Origin: Mangrovimonas sp. ST2L15
GTDB taxonomy: Bacteria > Bacteroidota > Bacteroidia > Flavobacteriales > Flavobacteriaceae
Reading direction: 5' to 3'
DNA: 64,000 nt
NCBI RefSeq assembly: GCF_001280515.1
Contig: NZ_LBIQ01000035.1
Span: 1-64,000 of the forward strand
The position numbers and the translations under genes were made by a program. Shown here one piece after another: positions 9,337 to 18,996 of the stretch (position 1 is its first letter; every line of letters starts with the position of its first letter). The notes under the pieces are model-generated. The model was given only the letters and a program-made list of their open reading frames with translations, was not told the DNA's origin and made no database searches.

Positions 9337-11089
9337 TACCAAAGTTTACGATATCAATCTTTTAAAAAGATTATTTACATACATCAAGCCATATAAAAGG
9401 GTTTTTTATGGTGTGTTGGTAGCCGTTGTTTTATTAGCTGGATTTACCGCTGCTAGACCTAAAATTCTTCAGCTGGCTATTGACAACAACATTGCAACTA
9501 GAACTTTGGAAGGCTTCATGCCCTATATATTAATTATGGGAGCTATGTTGATTGGTGAAGTCTTGTGTCAGTACTTATTTATTTTTTACTCGGGCTTTTT
9601 AGGGCAAAATGTGGTTAGGGATATTCGGGTTAAGCTTTTCAATCACATGATCCGCTTCCGAATGAAATACTTTGATAATTCATCGGTAGGGGTTTTGATT
9701 ACAAGAGCCGTAACGGATATGGAACGTATAGCCGATGTGTTTGGTGAAGGTCTTTTTATGATTTTTAGGGATTTCTTAACCATGATAGTCGTGTCTATAG
9801 TGATGGTTTTTATGGATTGGGAATTAAGTCTTATCGTATTTCTGATGCTGCCGTTGGTGTTGTATGCTACTCGTGTCTTTCAAAAGTATATGAAATTGGC
9901 ATTTGAAGAGGTGAGAACCGAGGTTTCCAATCTTAATTCGTTTGTTCAGGAACGTTTAACGGGGATGAAAATCCTTCAACTTTTTACAAGAGAAGATACA
10001 GAATATAGAAAATTCAAAGAAATCAATGAACGCCATAAAAAAGCATGGTTAAAAACCGTTTGGTATAATTCGATATTTTTCCCCATTGCAGAATTGTCCT
10101 CTTCTATAACTATTGGATTGGTAGTATGGTACGGAGGGAACAATGCTGTTTTGGACCAAAGTACGTCTTTGGGAGATTTAACGGCCTTTATTATGATGAT
10201 TCCCATGTTGTTTAGACCATTAAGACAAATTGCCGATAATTTCAACACCCTACAAATGGGAATGGTAGCCGCTAACAGAGTCTTTAAGGTTTTGGATACC
10301 ACCTCGCAGATTGATGATTCTGGAACCACGGAAATTGATGCCTTGAAAGGTGATCTCAATTTTGATAAGGTTAGATTTAGCTATGTAGCAGATGAAGAAG
10401 TTTTAAAAGGTATTTCCTTTGATGTAAAGGCAGGAGAAACTGTGGCCATAGTAGGGGCGACTGGAGCTGGTAAATCGACTATCATTAATCTGTTGAATCG
10501 CTTTTATGATATTACTGACGGAACCATTTTAGTGGATAACACAAATATTAAAGACATTACACTAGCTTCTTTAAGGACTCAAATAGCAGTTGTGCTGCAA
10601 GATGTGTTTTTATTTGCTGACACCATTTTCAGTAATATTACTTTAAATCATCCGGAAATTACACTAGAGGATGTGCAACAAGCAGCTAAGGATATAGGGA
10701 TTCATGACTTTATCATGAGTTTGCCAAATGGTTATTTTTACAACGTAAAAGAGCGCGGAGTTATGTTGTCATCTGGACAGAGGCAGCTCATTTCTTTTTT
10801 AAGGGCTTATGTAACCAATCCGAGTATTTTGGTGCTGGATGAAGCAACTTCATCGGTGGATTCCTATTCAGAAAAATTAATTCAAACGGCTACAGAGAAA
10901 ATCACCCAAGGAAGAACATCTATCATTATTGCCCATAGATTGGCTACCGTTAAAAAGGCTGACAAAATTATTGTTATGGATTCTGGTCAAATTGTGGAGC
11001 AGGGGACACACAAAGAACTTCTTAAAAAAGAAAACGGATACTACAAGAATCTTTATGAAGTTCAATTTTTGCAAAAGGAAACTGCTTAA
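9329..11089 (+). CDS. ABC exporter, fused membrane and ATPase domains (MsbA-like)
   Basis: 586 residues. Six-helix exporter domain (about 20-310), then the nucleotide-binding domain: Walker A GATGAGKST (about 376-384), Q-loop VVLQDVFLF, signature MLSSGQRQ in place of LSGGQ, Walker B ILVLDEATSSVD, and switch His in IIAHRL. It works as a homodimer or half of a heterodimer in the inner membrane; lipid, peptide and drug export all fit. It overlaps truA by 8 bp and converges with the DUF3667 gene, the two stop codons overlapping. Confidence 0.92.
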   Translation: MSSTKVYDINLLKRLFTYIKPYKRVFYGVLVAVVLLAGFTAARPKILQLAIDNNIATRTLEGFMPYILIMGAMLIGEVLCQYLFIFYSGFLGQNVVRDIRVKLFNHMIRFRMKYFDNSSVGVLITRAVTDMERIADVFGEGLFMIFRDFLTMIVVSIVMVFMDWELSLIVFLMLPLVLYATRVFQKYMKLAFEEVRTEVSNLNSFVQERLTGMKILQLFTREDTEYRKFKEINERHKKAWLKTVWYNSIFFPIAELSSSITIGLVVWYGGNNAVLDQSTSLGDLTAFIMMIPMLFRPLRQIADNFNTLQMGMVAANRVFKVLDTTSQIDDSGTTEIDALKGDLNFDKVRFSYVADEEVLKGISFDVKAGETVAIVGATGAGKSTIINLLNRFYDITDGTILVDNTNIKDITLASLRTQIAVVLQDVFLFADTIFSNITLNHPEITLEDVQQAAKDIGIHDFIMSLPNGYFYNVKERGVMLSSGQRQLISFLRAYVTNPSILVLDEATSSVDSYSEKLIQTATEKITQGRTSIIIAHRLATVKKADKIIVMDSGQIVEQGTHKELLKKENGYYKNLYEVQFLQKETA

Positions 11090-11859
11090 AGAGTGTCAGG
11101 AACACCATTGATTAAAATGTAAACGGCAGCTACAGCAAGAGAAGCCAGAACAAATAAAATGAAGAAGGTTATGCTGAAAATTATGGTTTTAAGAATAATT
11201 CCAGCCAAACTTAAGCTGTGAAGCCGCTTCAAGCAATATGCCGAATAGAGAATGAGAAGGGGCATAAGAGAGAAGCCGACAATAGTGAACGGTAAATCTA
11301 AAGCTAGAAGTATTATGGTATAGAAAAAGGAGAATATAGAATATTGAGATTGGATATACATGAAGATCACCAAGTGCTCTGTATAATTAAATTTCTTAAT
11401 ATTTATAAAAATCAATTTTGAGAAAAGTGCATAAAGGGGAATGTAAAACATCATAATGATGGTATGATATTCACTTGTCCAATTTTGAATGTCATTTTGC
11501 ATATCAATAGTAAACTGATTACCATCTTTATTCATCTTAGAAAAATCCATGGCATCTGGGAAGAATTTGTTGATTACAAAAAGTTGCAAACCGGCCATGG
11601 TAACAGCAACCGCAAAGTAACTAATCGCATCTGCATATTTTTTTCTTGTTCCATTAATGTAGCTTTCAATAACCTCTTCGGGCTTGGTAAACAAGGTGAT
11701 GAAGGTTTGAAGAAATCTATTGTCTATATTGAAATATTGTTCACCAATGTAGTTGAAAATGTTTCCAATGGTCAGCCTATTTCTGATGATTTGAGCACCG
11801 CAGTTCCTACAAAAGTTGTCGGTTTCTTCAAGATGGGATTCACAATTTTTACAAGTCAT
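11086..11859 (-). CDS. DUF3667 membrane protein with N-terminal zinc ribbon
   Basis: 257 residues. A zinc-ribbon-like start has CKNC (3-6) and CRNC (17-20); then come a DUF3667-like segment NYIGEQYFNIDNRFLQT and about five membrane helices (near 80-98, 135-152, 165-185, 190-207, 225-250). Function unknown. It starts 6 bp after the stop of cdaA and is the last gene of the folP-cdaA-DUF3667 run. Confidence 0.82.
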   Translation of the reverse strand: MTCKNCESHLEETDNFCRNCGAQIIRNRLTIGNIFNYIGEQYFNIDNRFLQTFITLFTKPEEVIESYINGTRKKYADAISYFAVAVTMAGLQLFVINKFFPDAMDFSKMNKDGNQFTIDMQNDIQNWTSEYHTIIMMFYIPLYALFSKLIFINIKKFNYTEHLVIFMYIQSQYSIFSFFYTIILLALDLPFTIVGFSLMPLLILYSAYCLKRLHSLSLAGIILKTIIFSITFFILFVLASLAVAAVYILINGVPDTL

Positions 11860-11865
11860 ACGCTC

Positions 11866-12651
11866 CTAGGACAGATCTTTTTTAATCATATCAATCAATT
11901 CTTGGGTATCATTGAACATGATAAATTCACCATCCATGAAATAGGAGATTTGTCCAGTTTCTTCGCTTACCACTATGGCCAAGGCGTCAGTTTTTTCAGT
12001 AACACCAACTGCCGCTCTATGCCTTAGGCCGAAACGATTTGGTAGACTTTTTTCATTGTTTACTGGAAGAATAACCCTTGTAGCTTTCACGATATTTCCA
12101 GAAATTATTGCGGCGCCATCGTGAAGCGGACTGTTTTTAAAAAAGATGCTTTCTAGAATGGCCTGTGTTACTTTAATATTCATGTCGTCTCCCGTTTTAC
12201 AGAGGAAATCTAAGTTGTTGTTTCGTTCTAAAACAATTAAAGCTCCGGTTTTTGTGGTTGCCATTTTGTTACAAGCAGAGATTATGGAATCCACATCCAT
12301 ATCTAAAACTTGTTCTGTTTTCAAAAAATTGAATTGCTTGAAAAAGTTCCCGCCTTTTCTGAAATTAGTAGATCCAATCATCAATAAAAATTTCCTGATT
12401 TCTGGTTGGAAAACCACGATTAACGCAATAATACCCACACTCATGAATCCGCCCAATATTTTACTAAGCATTTTCATTTGAAGCGCATCTGTAATTAAGA
12501 AGATAAAATATATGATTACAATACCTATGAAAATATTGATGGCTACAGTGCCTTTAAGAAGCTTGTATATGTAATAGAGTAGGAAGGCGACCAGTATGAC
12601 ATCAATGATGTCGACAACCGTGAATTTTAAAAGCTCATTAAAGATTTCCAA
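11866..12651 (-). CDS. cdaA: diadenylate cyclase CdaA
   Basis: 261 residues. Three N-terminal membrane helices (about 15-90) precede a DisA_N cyclase domain with the hallmark motifs DGA (178-180, in PLHDGAAII) and RHR (210-212, in GLRHRAAVG). It joins two ATP molecules into c-di-AMP at the inner membrane, a messenger for potassium and envelope homeostasis. The start ATG at 12651 lies 35 bp downstream of folP, consistent with one transcript. No CdaR or GlmM gene is adjacent, unlike in Firmicutes. Confidence 0.95.
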   Translation of the reverse strand: MEIFNELLKFTVVDIIDVILVAFLLYYIYKLLKGTVAINIFIGIVIIYFIFLITDALQMKMLSKILGGFMSVGIIALIVVFQPEIRKFLLMIGSTNFRKGGNFFKQFNFLKTEQVLDMDVDSIISACNKMATTKTGALIVLERNNNLDFLCKTGDDMNIKVTQAILESIFFKNSPLHDGAAIISGNIVKATRVILPVNNEKSLPNRFGLRHRAAVGVTEKTDALAIVVSEETGQISYFMDGEFIMFNDTQELIDMIKKDLS

Positions 12652-12686
12652 GTGAAAGGCGTTTAGGTAAAAATAAAAATTTCCAA

Positions 12687-13514
12687 TTAGTTTGAAATCA
12701 TTTCATTAAATAATTTCACAGTCTCTATAGCTTCTTTTACATCATGAACTCTCAATATTTTTGTCCCTTTTAAAAGGCTGATGGTATTAATGCTGGTGGT
12801 TCCATTTAATGCTTGATCTGCGGTGGTCTCTAAAGTTTTGTATATCATGGATTTTCTAGATGCTCCCACTAGTAAAGGCTTATCGATGATATTCAATAAT
12901 TCTAATTTGTTCAGCAATTCAAAATTTTGTTTGGTGCTCTTTGCAAATCCAAACCCTGGGTCTATAATCATATCAACAATACCTTTGGATTTTGCCAATT
13001 GGATTCTTTCAGAAAAGTAATAGATCATTTCTTTCAATAAATCGTCATAGGAAGTCATTTGCTGCATCGTTTGGGGTGTTCCCCTCATGTGCATCATGAT
13101 GTATGGCACTTTTAATTTTCCAACCACCTCTATCATTTGGTCGTCCAGATGACCAGCTGAAATATCATTTACTACGGCTGCCCCTGCTTCAATGCAGTTC
13201 TTGGCTACTTTACTTCTAAAGGTGTCAATTGAGATGAGAATTTGAGGGAATTCTTTTATCAATAACTCAACAATGGGAATGCTTTTTTGAAGTTCTTCAC
13301 TTTCCGAAACAAAATTCGCGTTGGGACGAGAGCTGTAAGCTCCAAGATCGATAAAAGTGGCACCTTGCTCAAGCATTGCTTCAACTTGGCTTAAAATGTC
13401 ACTTTCAGATTTATATTTCCCACCATCAAAAAAGGAATCAGGAGTGACGTTTAAAATTCCCATCACTTTAGGGATGGAAAGATCAATTAAGTTGCCTTTA
13501 CAGTTTATGGTCAT
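12687..13514 (-). CDS. folP: dihydropteroate synthase
   Basis: 275 residues. MGILNVTPDSFFDGGKY (18-34) is the pterin/PABA signature, DLGAYSSRP and IDPGFGFAKS are the other conserved loops, and GASRKS carries the phosphate-binding Arg/Lys. It condenses p-aminobenzoate with dihydropterin pyrophosphate in folate synthesis and is the sulfonamide target. First gene of the folP-cdaA-DUF3667 run, divergent from DUF1599. Confidence 0.97.
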   Translation of the reverse strand: MTINCKGNLIDLSIPKVMGILNVTPDSFFDGGKYKSESDILSQVEAMLEQGATFIDLGAYSSRPNANFVSESEELQKSIPIVELLIKEFPQILISIDTFRSKVAKNCIEAGAAVVNDISAGHLDDQMIEVVGKLKVPYIMMHMRGTPQTMQQMTSYDDLLKEMIYYFSERIQLAKSKGIVDMIIDPGFGFAKSTKQNFELLNKLELLNIIDKPLLVGASRKSMIYKTLETTADQALNGTTSINTISLLKGTKILRVHDVKEAIETVKLFNEMISN

Positions 13515-13656
13515 AATAATTAGAGTCTAAATAACATTGCAATGGTTGAATGATGCAACAAAAATATGGAATCGCAAAGAGGTATCAACTTTAGGCTTGG
13601 ATTACTTGAAACTTTAAACAATTTAAGCGAAATTTACACAAAATTCATTTCAATTT

Positions 13657-14190
13657 ATGCAGGATACCTCAAAACAATACGACGATGTTATTAAAACATG
13701 TCGGGACCTCTTTGTGAATAAAATGAAAGACTACGGAAGCGCCTGGAGGATTTTAAGATTACCTTCCCTTACTGATCAAATTTTTATTAAAGCCCAAAGA
13801 ATTCGCGGCTTGCAAGAAAATGATGTAAGGAAAGTAAACGAGGGCGAAGTCAGTGAGTTTATTGGAATCATTAATTACAGCGTGATGGCTTTGATTCAAT
13901 TGGACAAAGGTGTGGTTGAGCAACCCGATTTATCCGTGGAAGAAGCTACCAAACTATATGATGAAAAAGTAGAAGTGACCAAGAACTTAATGATGGACAA
14001 AAATCATGATTATGGTGAGGCCTGGAGGGATATGCGTGTAAGTTCTTTAACCGATTTGATTCTGCAAAAATTATTGAGGGTCAAGCAAATTGAAGATAAT
14101 CAAGGAAAGACCTTAGTGAGTGAAGGAATTGATGCCAATTATCAAGACATGATCAACTATGCCGTTTTTGCCTTAATCCATTTAAATTAA
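13657..14190 (+). CDS. DUF1599 protein with internal duplication
   Basis: 177 residues made of two similar halves: KDYGSAWRILRLPSLTDQI (about 25-43) and HDYGEAWRDMRVSSLTDLI (about 112-130), each followed by a helix carrying RI or RV pairs and an Asn-Tyr-Ser/Ala-Val-x-Ala-Leu-Ile segment. This is DUF1599, linked in comparative studies to nucleotide modification in phages, though here it sits in a conserved housekeeping context. It starts a run of closely packed genes ending at tpiA. Confidence 0.85.
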   Translation: MQDTSKQYDDVIKTCRDLFVNKMKDYGSAWRILRLPSLTDQIFIKAQRIRGLQENDVRKVNEGEVSEFIGIINYSVMALIQLDKGVVEQPDLSVEEATKLYDEKVEVTKNLMMDKNHDYGEAWRDMRVSSLTDLILQKLLRVKQIEDNQGKTLVSEGIDANYQDMINYAVFALIHLN

Positions 14191-14193
14191 ATT

Positions 14194-15288
14194 ATGAAGA
14201 TATTAGTTACTGTTTTCCGAATCTTAGTTGGTGTATTATTCATTATTTCAGGGTTAATTAAACTGAATGACCCCTTAGGTTTCTCCTACAAGTTACAAGA
14301 GTATTTTAGTGAACAAGTTTTAAACCTTCCGGCGTTAGAGCCTTATGCTTTGTTAATTTCGGTGTTCGTGGTTGTTTTTGAAGTTGTTTTGGGTGTTTTT
14401 CTTCTTATTGGATATAAACCCAAATTCACAGTTTGGAGCTTACTGGGGATGATAGTGTTTTTCACGTTTCTTACTTTTTATTCGGCCTATTTCAATAAGG
14501 TAAAGGATTGTGGATGTTTTGGTGATGCTTTAAAATTGACTCCTTGGGAAAGTTTTTGGAAGGATGTGGCTTTACTGGTCATGATACTATTTTTGTTTAT
14601 TGGGGTAAAATATATCAAACCCATATTTAGCACCTTTGTGGTTACTGTTGTTGCGCTGGTTGGATTTTTAGGTAGTTTATGGTTTGGATATCACGTTTTA
14701 ATGCATTTGCCTTCAAAAGATTTTAGACCATATAAAGTGGGTGCTAATATCAACGAAAATATGATAGTCCCTGAAGGGGCTCCAAAAGCGGTCAATGATT
14801 ACCATTGGAAATTCAAAGTAAATGGAGAGGAAAAAATCATTACAACCAGAGGGGAGTATCCAACGGTTAACGGTGAGTTTATTGGTGTGGATACCGAGGA
14901 AGTCACTCCAGGATACGAACCGCCTATTCATGATTTTTCAATTGAAAGGGATGGAGAAGACTATACAGAGGATATGTTGAATGAGGACAAGCTGGTTATG
15001 ATTGTGACTTACAACTTGAAAAATGCAGAGGCTGAAGGTTTGAGCAAATTAAGTTCTTTGGAAAAGGAAGCAAAAGCTAAAGGTTATAAAGTGATAGGGA
15101 TGACAGCTAGTGGTCCAGAAACCCAAAATAGGGTAAAAAAAGACTACAGTTTAGATTTTGATTTCTATTTCTGCGATGAAACTGCTTTAAAAACTATTGT
15201 AAGGGCTAGTCCGGGAATTTTGGTTCTAAATAATGGAACCATTACCCAAAAAGTTCATTGGAATGATGTAGAAGATTTGAAGTTGTAA
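14194..15288 (+). CDS. DoxX/MauE-like membrane protein with C-terminal thioredoxin-like domain (BT_3928 type)
   Basis: 364 residues. Four membrane helices (about 3-21, 47-68, 75-95, 117-135) with LVGVLFIISGLIKLNDPLGF resemble DoxX/MauE proteins; a loop carries DCGCFGD, a cysteine pair typical of MauE-like redox partners. The C-terminal third (about 260-360) has a thioredoxin-like fold pattern without a CxxC. It starts 3 bp after DUF1599 and abuts the next gene. Likely a membrane component of thiol redox handling; the exact partner is unknown. Confidence 0.8.
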   Translation: MKILVTVFRILVGVLFIISGLIKLNDPLGFSYKLQEYFSEQVLNLPALEPYALLISVFVVVFEVVLGVFLLIGYKPKFTVWSLLGMIVFFTFLTFYSAYFNKVKDCGCFGDALKLTPWESFWKDVALLVMILFLFIGVKYIKPIFSTFVVTVVALVGFLGSLWFGYHVLMHLPSKDFRPYKVGANINENMIVPEGAPKAVNDYHWKFKVNGEEKIITTRGEYPTVNGEFIGVDTEEVTPGYEPPIHDFSIERDGEDYTEDMLNEDKLVMIVTYNLKNAEAEGLSKLSSLEKEAKAKGYKVIGMTASGPETQNRVKKDYSLDFDFYFCDETALKTIVRASPGILVLNNGTITQKVHWNDVEDLKL

Positions 15289-16365
15289 TTGATCAAGTAT
15301 TTTTTAAATAAAGCTTTTTATGCCTTCCTCACTATGTTTGGTGTAGTGACGGTCATCTTTTTTCTTTTTAATGTGCTACCAGGGGATCCAGCGCAAATGA
15401 TGTTGGGTCAAAATGAAGATAGTGAGCAGTTGGCCATGGTTAAGGCCAAATATGGTTTTGATAAGCCCTTATTGACTCAGTACTTTTATTACTTGAATGA
15501 TTTAAGTCCCATTTCTTTTCATTCAAAAAATGAAGGCGATTATACCTATTTACAAAAAGGGAAATATACGGCTTCTCAACTTTTTTCAATTGGGAGTTCT
15601 ACTATTGTTGTTAAATTTCCCTACCTAAGAGAGTCATTTACAAAACAAGGAAAAAAAGTTAGTTCCGTATTGGCGGAAACACTTCCCAATACTTTTGTTT
15701 TAGCGGTTTCAGCGATTACGATGGCTATGTTCCTTGGGGTTGTTTTGGGAATTGTTTCGGCTCTATTTAAGGATAAATTGCTGGATAAGGTCATTCAAAT
15801 AGGTTCCACTTTTGGGATGAGTATACCTTCTTTTTTTAGTGCTATTCTTTTTGCTTGGTTTTTTGGATTTGTGTTGCATAAATATACCCATTTGGAAATG
15901 ACAGGTAGCTTATTTGAGTTGGATGATTTTGGGGAATCCATACACATTCGTTGGAAAAACTTATTGCTTCCAGCCGTAGTTTTGGGTATTCGGCCTTTGG
16001 CGGTGGTAATTCAATTAATGCGAAATTCGTTGTTGGAAGTATTCAATCAAGATTATATCAGAACGGCAAGAGCCAAGGGATTAAGTGAATTTCAAATAGT
16101 GAAGAGACATGCAATCAAAAATGCTTTGAATCCTGTGGTGACAGCTATTTCAGGATGGTTTGCATCCATGCTGGCAGGAGCTGTTTTTGTTGAATATATT
16201 TTTGGTTGGAATGGTCTTGGAAAAGAAATCGTCAACGCTTTGAACACGCTAGATTTACCGGTTATAATGGGTTCCGTGTTAATTATTGCGCTTTTGTTTA
16301 TTATTATCAATATTTTTGTAGATATCATCTATGTTTACCTAGATCCTAAAGTCAAATTAGAATAA
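15289..16365 (+). CDS. DppB/OppB-type ABC transporter permease
   Basis: 358 residues from a TTG that directly follows the TAA of the previous gene; the next ATG would cut into the first helix. MFGVVTVIFFLFNVLPGDPA is the typical start of this permease class, with six helices and the EAA loop RAKGLSEFQIVKRHAIKNAL (about 262-281). It forms the channel of a peptide or nickel importer. No partner permease, ATPase or binding protein lies nearby, so its partners are encoded elsewhere. Confidence 0.9.
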   Translation: MIKYFLNKAFYAFLTMFGVVTVIFFLFNVLPGDPAQMMLGQNEDSEQLAMVKAKYGFDKPLLTQYFYYLNDLSPISFHSKNEGDYTYLQKGKYTASQLFSIGSSTIVVKFPYLRESFTKQGKKVSSVLAETLPNTFVLAVSAITMAMFLGVVLGIVSALFKDKLLDKVIQIGSTFGMSIPSFFSAILFAWFFGFVLHKYTHLEMTGSLFELDDFGESIHIRWKNLLLPAVVLGIRPLAVVIQLMRNSLLEVFNQDYIRTARAKGLSEFQIVKRHAIKNALNPVVTAISGWFASMLAGAVFVEYIFGWNGLGKEIVNALNTLDLPVIMGSVLIIALLFIIINIFVDIIYVYLDPKVKLE

Positions 16366-16366
16366 C

Positions 16367-16861
16367 ATGATTAAAAAAATAGCCCTTTTATTTGTAGCTG
16401 CCCTAATGTATATAACAACTCAGGCGCAGGAAAATCCAACAGTTTTTTCTGAAAAAGCCCTTAATGATACTTTCATTACTTTGGATGGTGATTCTGTTAG
16501 CTTTCAATCCATTCTTGAGAAACATCAGGGAAAAATGCTCTTCATTGAAGTTTGGGCTTCTTGGTGCAGTGATTGTATTAAAGGCATGCCTAAAGTAAAA
16601 GAACTGCAAAAGGAAAATGAGGCAATAGACTTTGTGTTCTTGTCCTTGGATAAGTCCATCGAGAGTTGGGAAAAGGGTATCGACAAATATGAAGTTAAAG
16701 GGGAGCACTATTTTATGCAATCTGGTTGGAAAGGAGATTTTGGTACTTTCTTGAAACTGGATTGGATTCCAAGATATATGGTTGTTGATGAAAAAGGCAA
16801 CATCAAAATTTACAAAGCCATTAAGGCTGATGATACCAATTTAAAATCTGTATTAAAATGA
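16367..16861 (+). CDS. secreted TlpA/ResA-like thioredoxin
   Basis: 164 residues: signal peptide (about 1-20, ending TTQAQ) then a thioredoxin fold with active site WASWCSDC (CxxC at about 69-72) and a cis-Pro region WIPRYM. Members reduce or rearrange disulfides in the periplasm. It follows the permease gene by 1 bp and overlaps tpiA by 4 bp, so it is translated in the same run. Confidence 0.88.
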   Translation: MIKKIALLFVAALMYITTQAQENPTVFSEKALNDTFITLDGDSVSFQSILEKHQGKMLFIEVWASWCSDCIKGMPKVKELQKENEAIDFVFLSLDKSIESWEKGIDKYEVKGEHYFMQSGWKGDFGTFLKLDWIPRYMVVDEKGNIKIYKAIKADDTNLKSVLK

Positions 16862-17607
16862 GAAAAAAAATTGTTGCAGGTAACTGGAAAATGAACAATG
16901 ATTTGGCACATACCGAGTCTTTGATTTCGGACCTTAAAAAACAAAAAAACACCTCCATTGCTGAGGTAATGATTGCACCAACTTTTACGAATCTTTGGAT
17001 GGCTTTTGAATCATTGCGTCAAAGTGATATTGAGGTAATCGCGCAAAACATGCACTTTGCAGAAAGTGGAGCATACACGGGAGAAATAAGCGCGCAAATG
17101 CTAAAGAGTATTGGGGTAACCACGGTTATTTTAGGTCATAGTGAAAGAAGAGCATATTTTAATGAGACGAATGAATTGTTGGCCAAGAAAGTAGATGCTG
17201 CTTTGGATAACGATATGAGTGTGATTTATTGTTTTGGTGAAGAATTAAGTGATAGAAAATCGGGGAAAGAAGAAGATGTAGTAAAAAGCCAGATTTCAGA
17301 AGCCTTATTCCATTTACCAAAAGAGGTTTTTAAGAGTATTGTTTTAGCTTATGAGCCGGTCTGGGCTATTGGTACAGGAGAAACTGCTTCTCCAGAACAA
17401 GCTCAAGATATGCATGCTTTTATCAGAAAGACCTTGGCTGATAAGTATGGAGAAGATGTCGCAGATTCGGTTTCCATTTTATACGGAGGTAGTGTTAAAC
17501 CTGATAATGCGAAAGAGATTTTTTCAAAACCGGATGTTGATGGAGGTCTTATAGGAGGAGCCTCCTTAAAAGCAGACGATTTCTTTGCGATTGTAAACGC
17601 ATTTTAA
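16858..17607 (+). CDS. tpiA: triose-phosphate isomerase
   Basis: 249 residues, standard length. GNWKMNND carries the catalytic Lys, GHSERR the His, YEPVWAIGTG the Glu and flexible loop, and YGGSV and GGLIGGASL the phosphate-binding ends. It interconverts DHAP and glyceraldehyde 3-phosphate. Its ATG overlaps the stop of the thioredoxin gene. The terminator at 17614-17643 closes the run that began with DUF1599. Confidence 0.98.
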   Translation: MRKKIVAGNWKMNNDLAHTESLISDLKKQKNTSIAEVMIAPTFTNLWMAFESLRQSDIEVIAQNMHFAESGAYTGEISAQMLKSIGVTTVILGHSERRAYFNETNELLAKKVDAALDNDMSVIYCFGEELSDRKSGKEEDVVKSQISEALFHLPKEVFKSIVLAYEPVWAIGTGETASPEQAQDMHAFIRKTLADKYGEDVADSVSILYGGSVKPDNAKEIFSKPDVDGGLIGGASLKADDFFAIVNAF

Positions 17608-17613
17608 ATAGAT

Positions 17614-17643
17614 CAAAAGGGGTGAAATTTTCACCCCTTTTTT
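17614..17643 (+). terminator. terminator of tpiA
   Basis: Perfect stem AAAAGGGGTGAAA / TTTCACCCCTTTT followed by more T, starting 7 bp after the stop codon. Confidence 0.92.
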
Positions 17644-17785
17644 ATTCAACCTTTCTTGTAGCCATTGGAAATTTCTATAGGGTCTCTTCAAGATTTATGT
17701 TTCAATTCTGATGGCAACCTTTCTAAACTAGATTTTTTGCAGGAAGGTATAATGGGAAAATGCAAAAAGAAATATAAAATTCTAT

Positions 17786-17812
17786 TTGGCACTAAAACGA
17801 TTAGTACTTTTG
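17786..17812 (+). promoter_or_regulatory. candidate promoter of prmA
   Basis: TTG at 17786-17788 and TACTTTTG at 17805-17812, 16 bp apart, slightly shorter than usual for this consensus. It ends 18 bp before the prmA ATG. Confidence 0.5.
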
Positions 17813-17830
17813 CCAAAAAATTAACCTCCC

Positions 17831-18658
17831 ATGATTTATATTGGCTACTATTTTAAGGTTCAACCTTTGGAACCTGCTGTTGAGATTTTAATCGCAGAAT
17901 TAGGCTATGTAGGATTTGATAGCTTTGTTGAAACCGAAGAAGGTGTGTCTGCTTATATTCTTAAAGACGAATGGAGGGAAAACATATTGGACGATATACA
18001 GATTTTAAAATCTGATGAGTTTGAAATTTCCTATCATTTTGAGGATATAGAACAGGTGAATTGGAATGAGGAATGGGAGCGGAATTTTTCTCCAATTATT
18101 GTTGATGACCTTTGTGCTATTAGAGCGCCTTTTCACGAGAAATTTGATACCAAGTATGACATTGTTATTGAGCCCAAAATGAGTTTTGGTACAGGGCATC
18201 ATGAAACAACCCATATGATGATTCAATACGTATTGAAAAATGAGTTTGAAGGGAAATCGGTCCTGGACATGGGGTGCGGTACAGGTGTTTTGGCCATCTT
18301 GGCAGAAATGAGAGGCGCAACACATTTGGACGCCATAGATATTGATAATTGGTGCTATATCAATAGTTTGGAGAATGTTGAGCGTAATAATTGCAGCCAT
18401 ATTAATGTTTATGAAGGAGATGCCAATATGCTTGCTAATAGAAGCTATGATGTCATCATTGCCAATATCAACAGGAATATCCTTCTTAATGACATAAAGA
18501 CATATGTGGCTTCGTTGAATGAGAATGGCACACTTTTGTTGAGTGGTTTTTACCGAGAGGACATCCCATCCATTGAGGCTGAGTGCAATAAGCATATGTT
18601 AAAACTCGTTGAAACTCTGGAAAAGAACCATTGGGTTGCCCTAAAATTTATAAATTAG
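17831..18658 (+). CDS. prmA: ribosomal protein L11 methyltransferase
   Basis: 275 residues. The N-terminal substrate-recognition half precedes the SAM-binding core: SFGTGHHETT (about 118-127), LDMGCGTGVLAI (about 142-153) and a DVIIANINRNIL motif IV (about 205-216). It trimethylates ribosomal protein L11. The ATG at 17831 follows a clear promoter; the 223 bp before it hold only the tpiA terminator and that promoter. clpS follows 16 bp downstream. Confidence 0.96.
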   Translation: MIYIGYYFKVQPLEPAVEILIAELGYVGFDSFVETEEGVSAYILKDEWRENILDDIQILKSDEFEISYHFEDIEQVNWNEEWERNFSPIIVDDLCAIRAPFHEKFDTKYDIVIEPKMSFGTGHHETTHMMIQYVLKNEFEGKSVLDMGCGTGVLAILAEMRGATHLDAIDIDNWCYINSLENVERNNCSHINVYEGDANMLANRSYDVIIANINRNILLNDIKTYVASLNENGTLLLSGFYREDIPSIEAECNKHMLKLVETLEKNHWVALKFIN

Positions 18659-18674
18659 TAGAAATTAATAGCTT

Positions 18675-18950
18675 ATGAGTATCAAGGAAAAAGTTTCAGT
18701 CGATGTACTCCTTGAAGAAGAAGTACAAAACCAAAATGAGATTGTCTTGTACAATGATGATGTAAATACCTTTGATCATGTAATTAACACCTTAATTTAT
18801 GCTTGTGACCACACTCCTGAACAGGCAGAACAGTGTTCCATTATAGTTCACTATAAAGGAAAGTGTACGGTAAAAACAGGTGATTTTGATGATTTAAGAC
18901 CGCGTTGCAGTATGTTATTGGATGCTGGTTTGAGTGCAGAAATTGTATAA
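18675..18950 (+). CDS. clpS: ATP-dependent Clp protease adaptor ClpS
   Basis: 91 residues. VLYNDDVNTFDHVINTLIYA (about 24-43) is the N-degron-binding signature, including the Asn/Asp gate and hydrophobic pocket. ClpS delivers N-end-rule substrates to ClpAP or the equivalent Clp ATPase. It follows prmA by 16 bp, a common Bacteroidota arrangement. Confidence 0.95.
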   Translation: MSIKEKVSVDVLLEEEVQNQNEIVLYNDDVNTFDHVINTLIYACDHTPEQAEQCSIIVHYKGKCTVKTGDFDDLRPRCSMLLDAGLSAEIV

Positions 18951-18996
18951 ACTTTTATTTTTTTTTAAATCCCTTTCGGATAATAAATAATTGATT

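Noticed and set aside
17665-17856. 62-codon reading frame between tpiA and prmA
   Set aside because: It overlaps the prmA start, runs through the prmA promoter and has no protein-like features.
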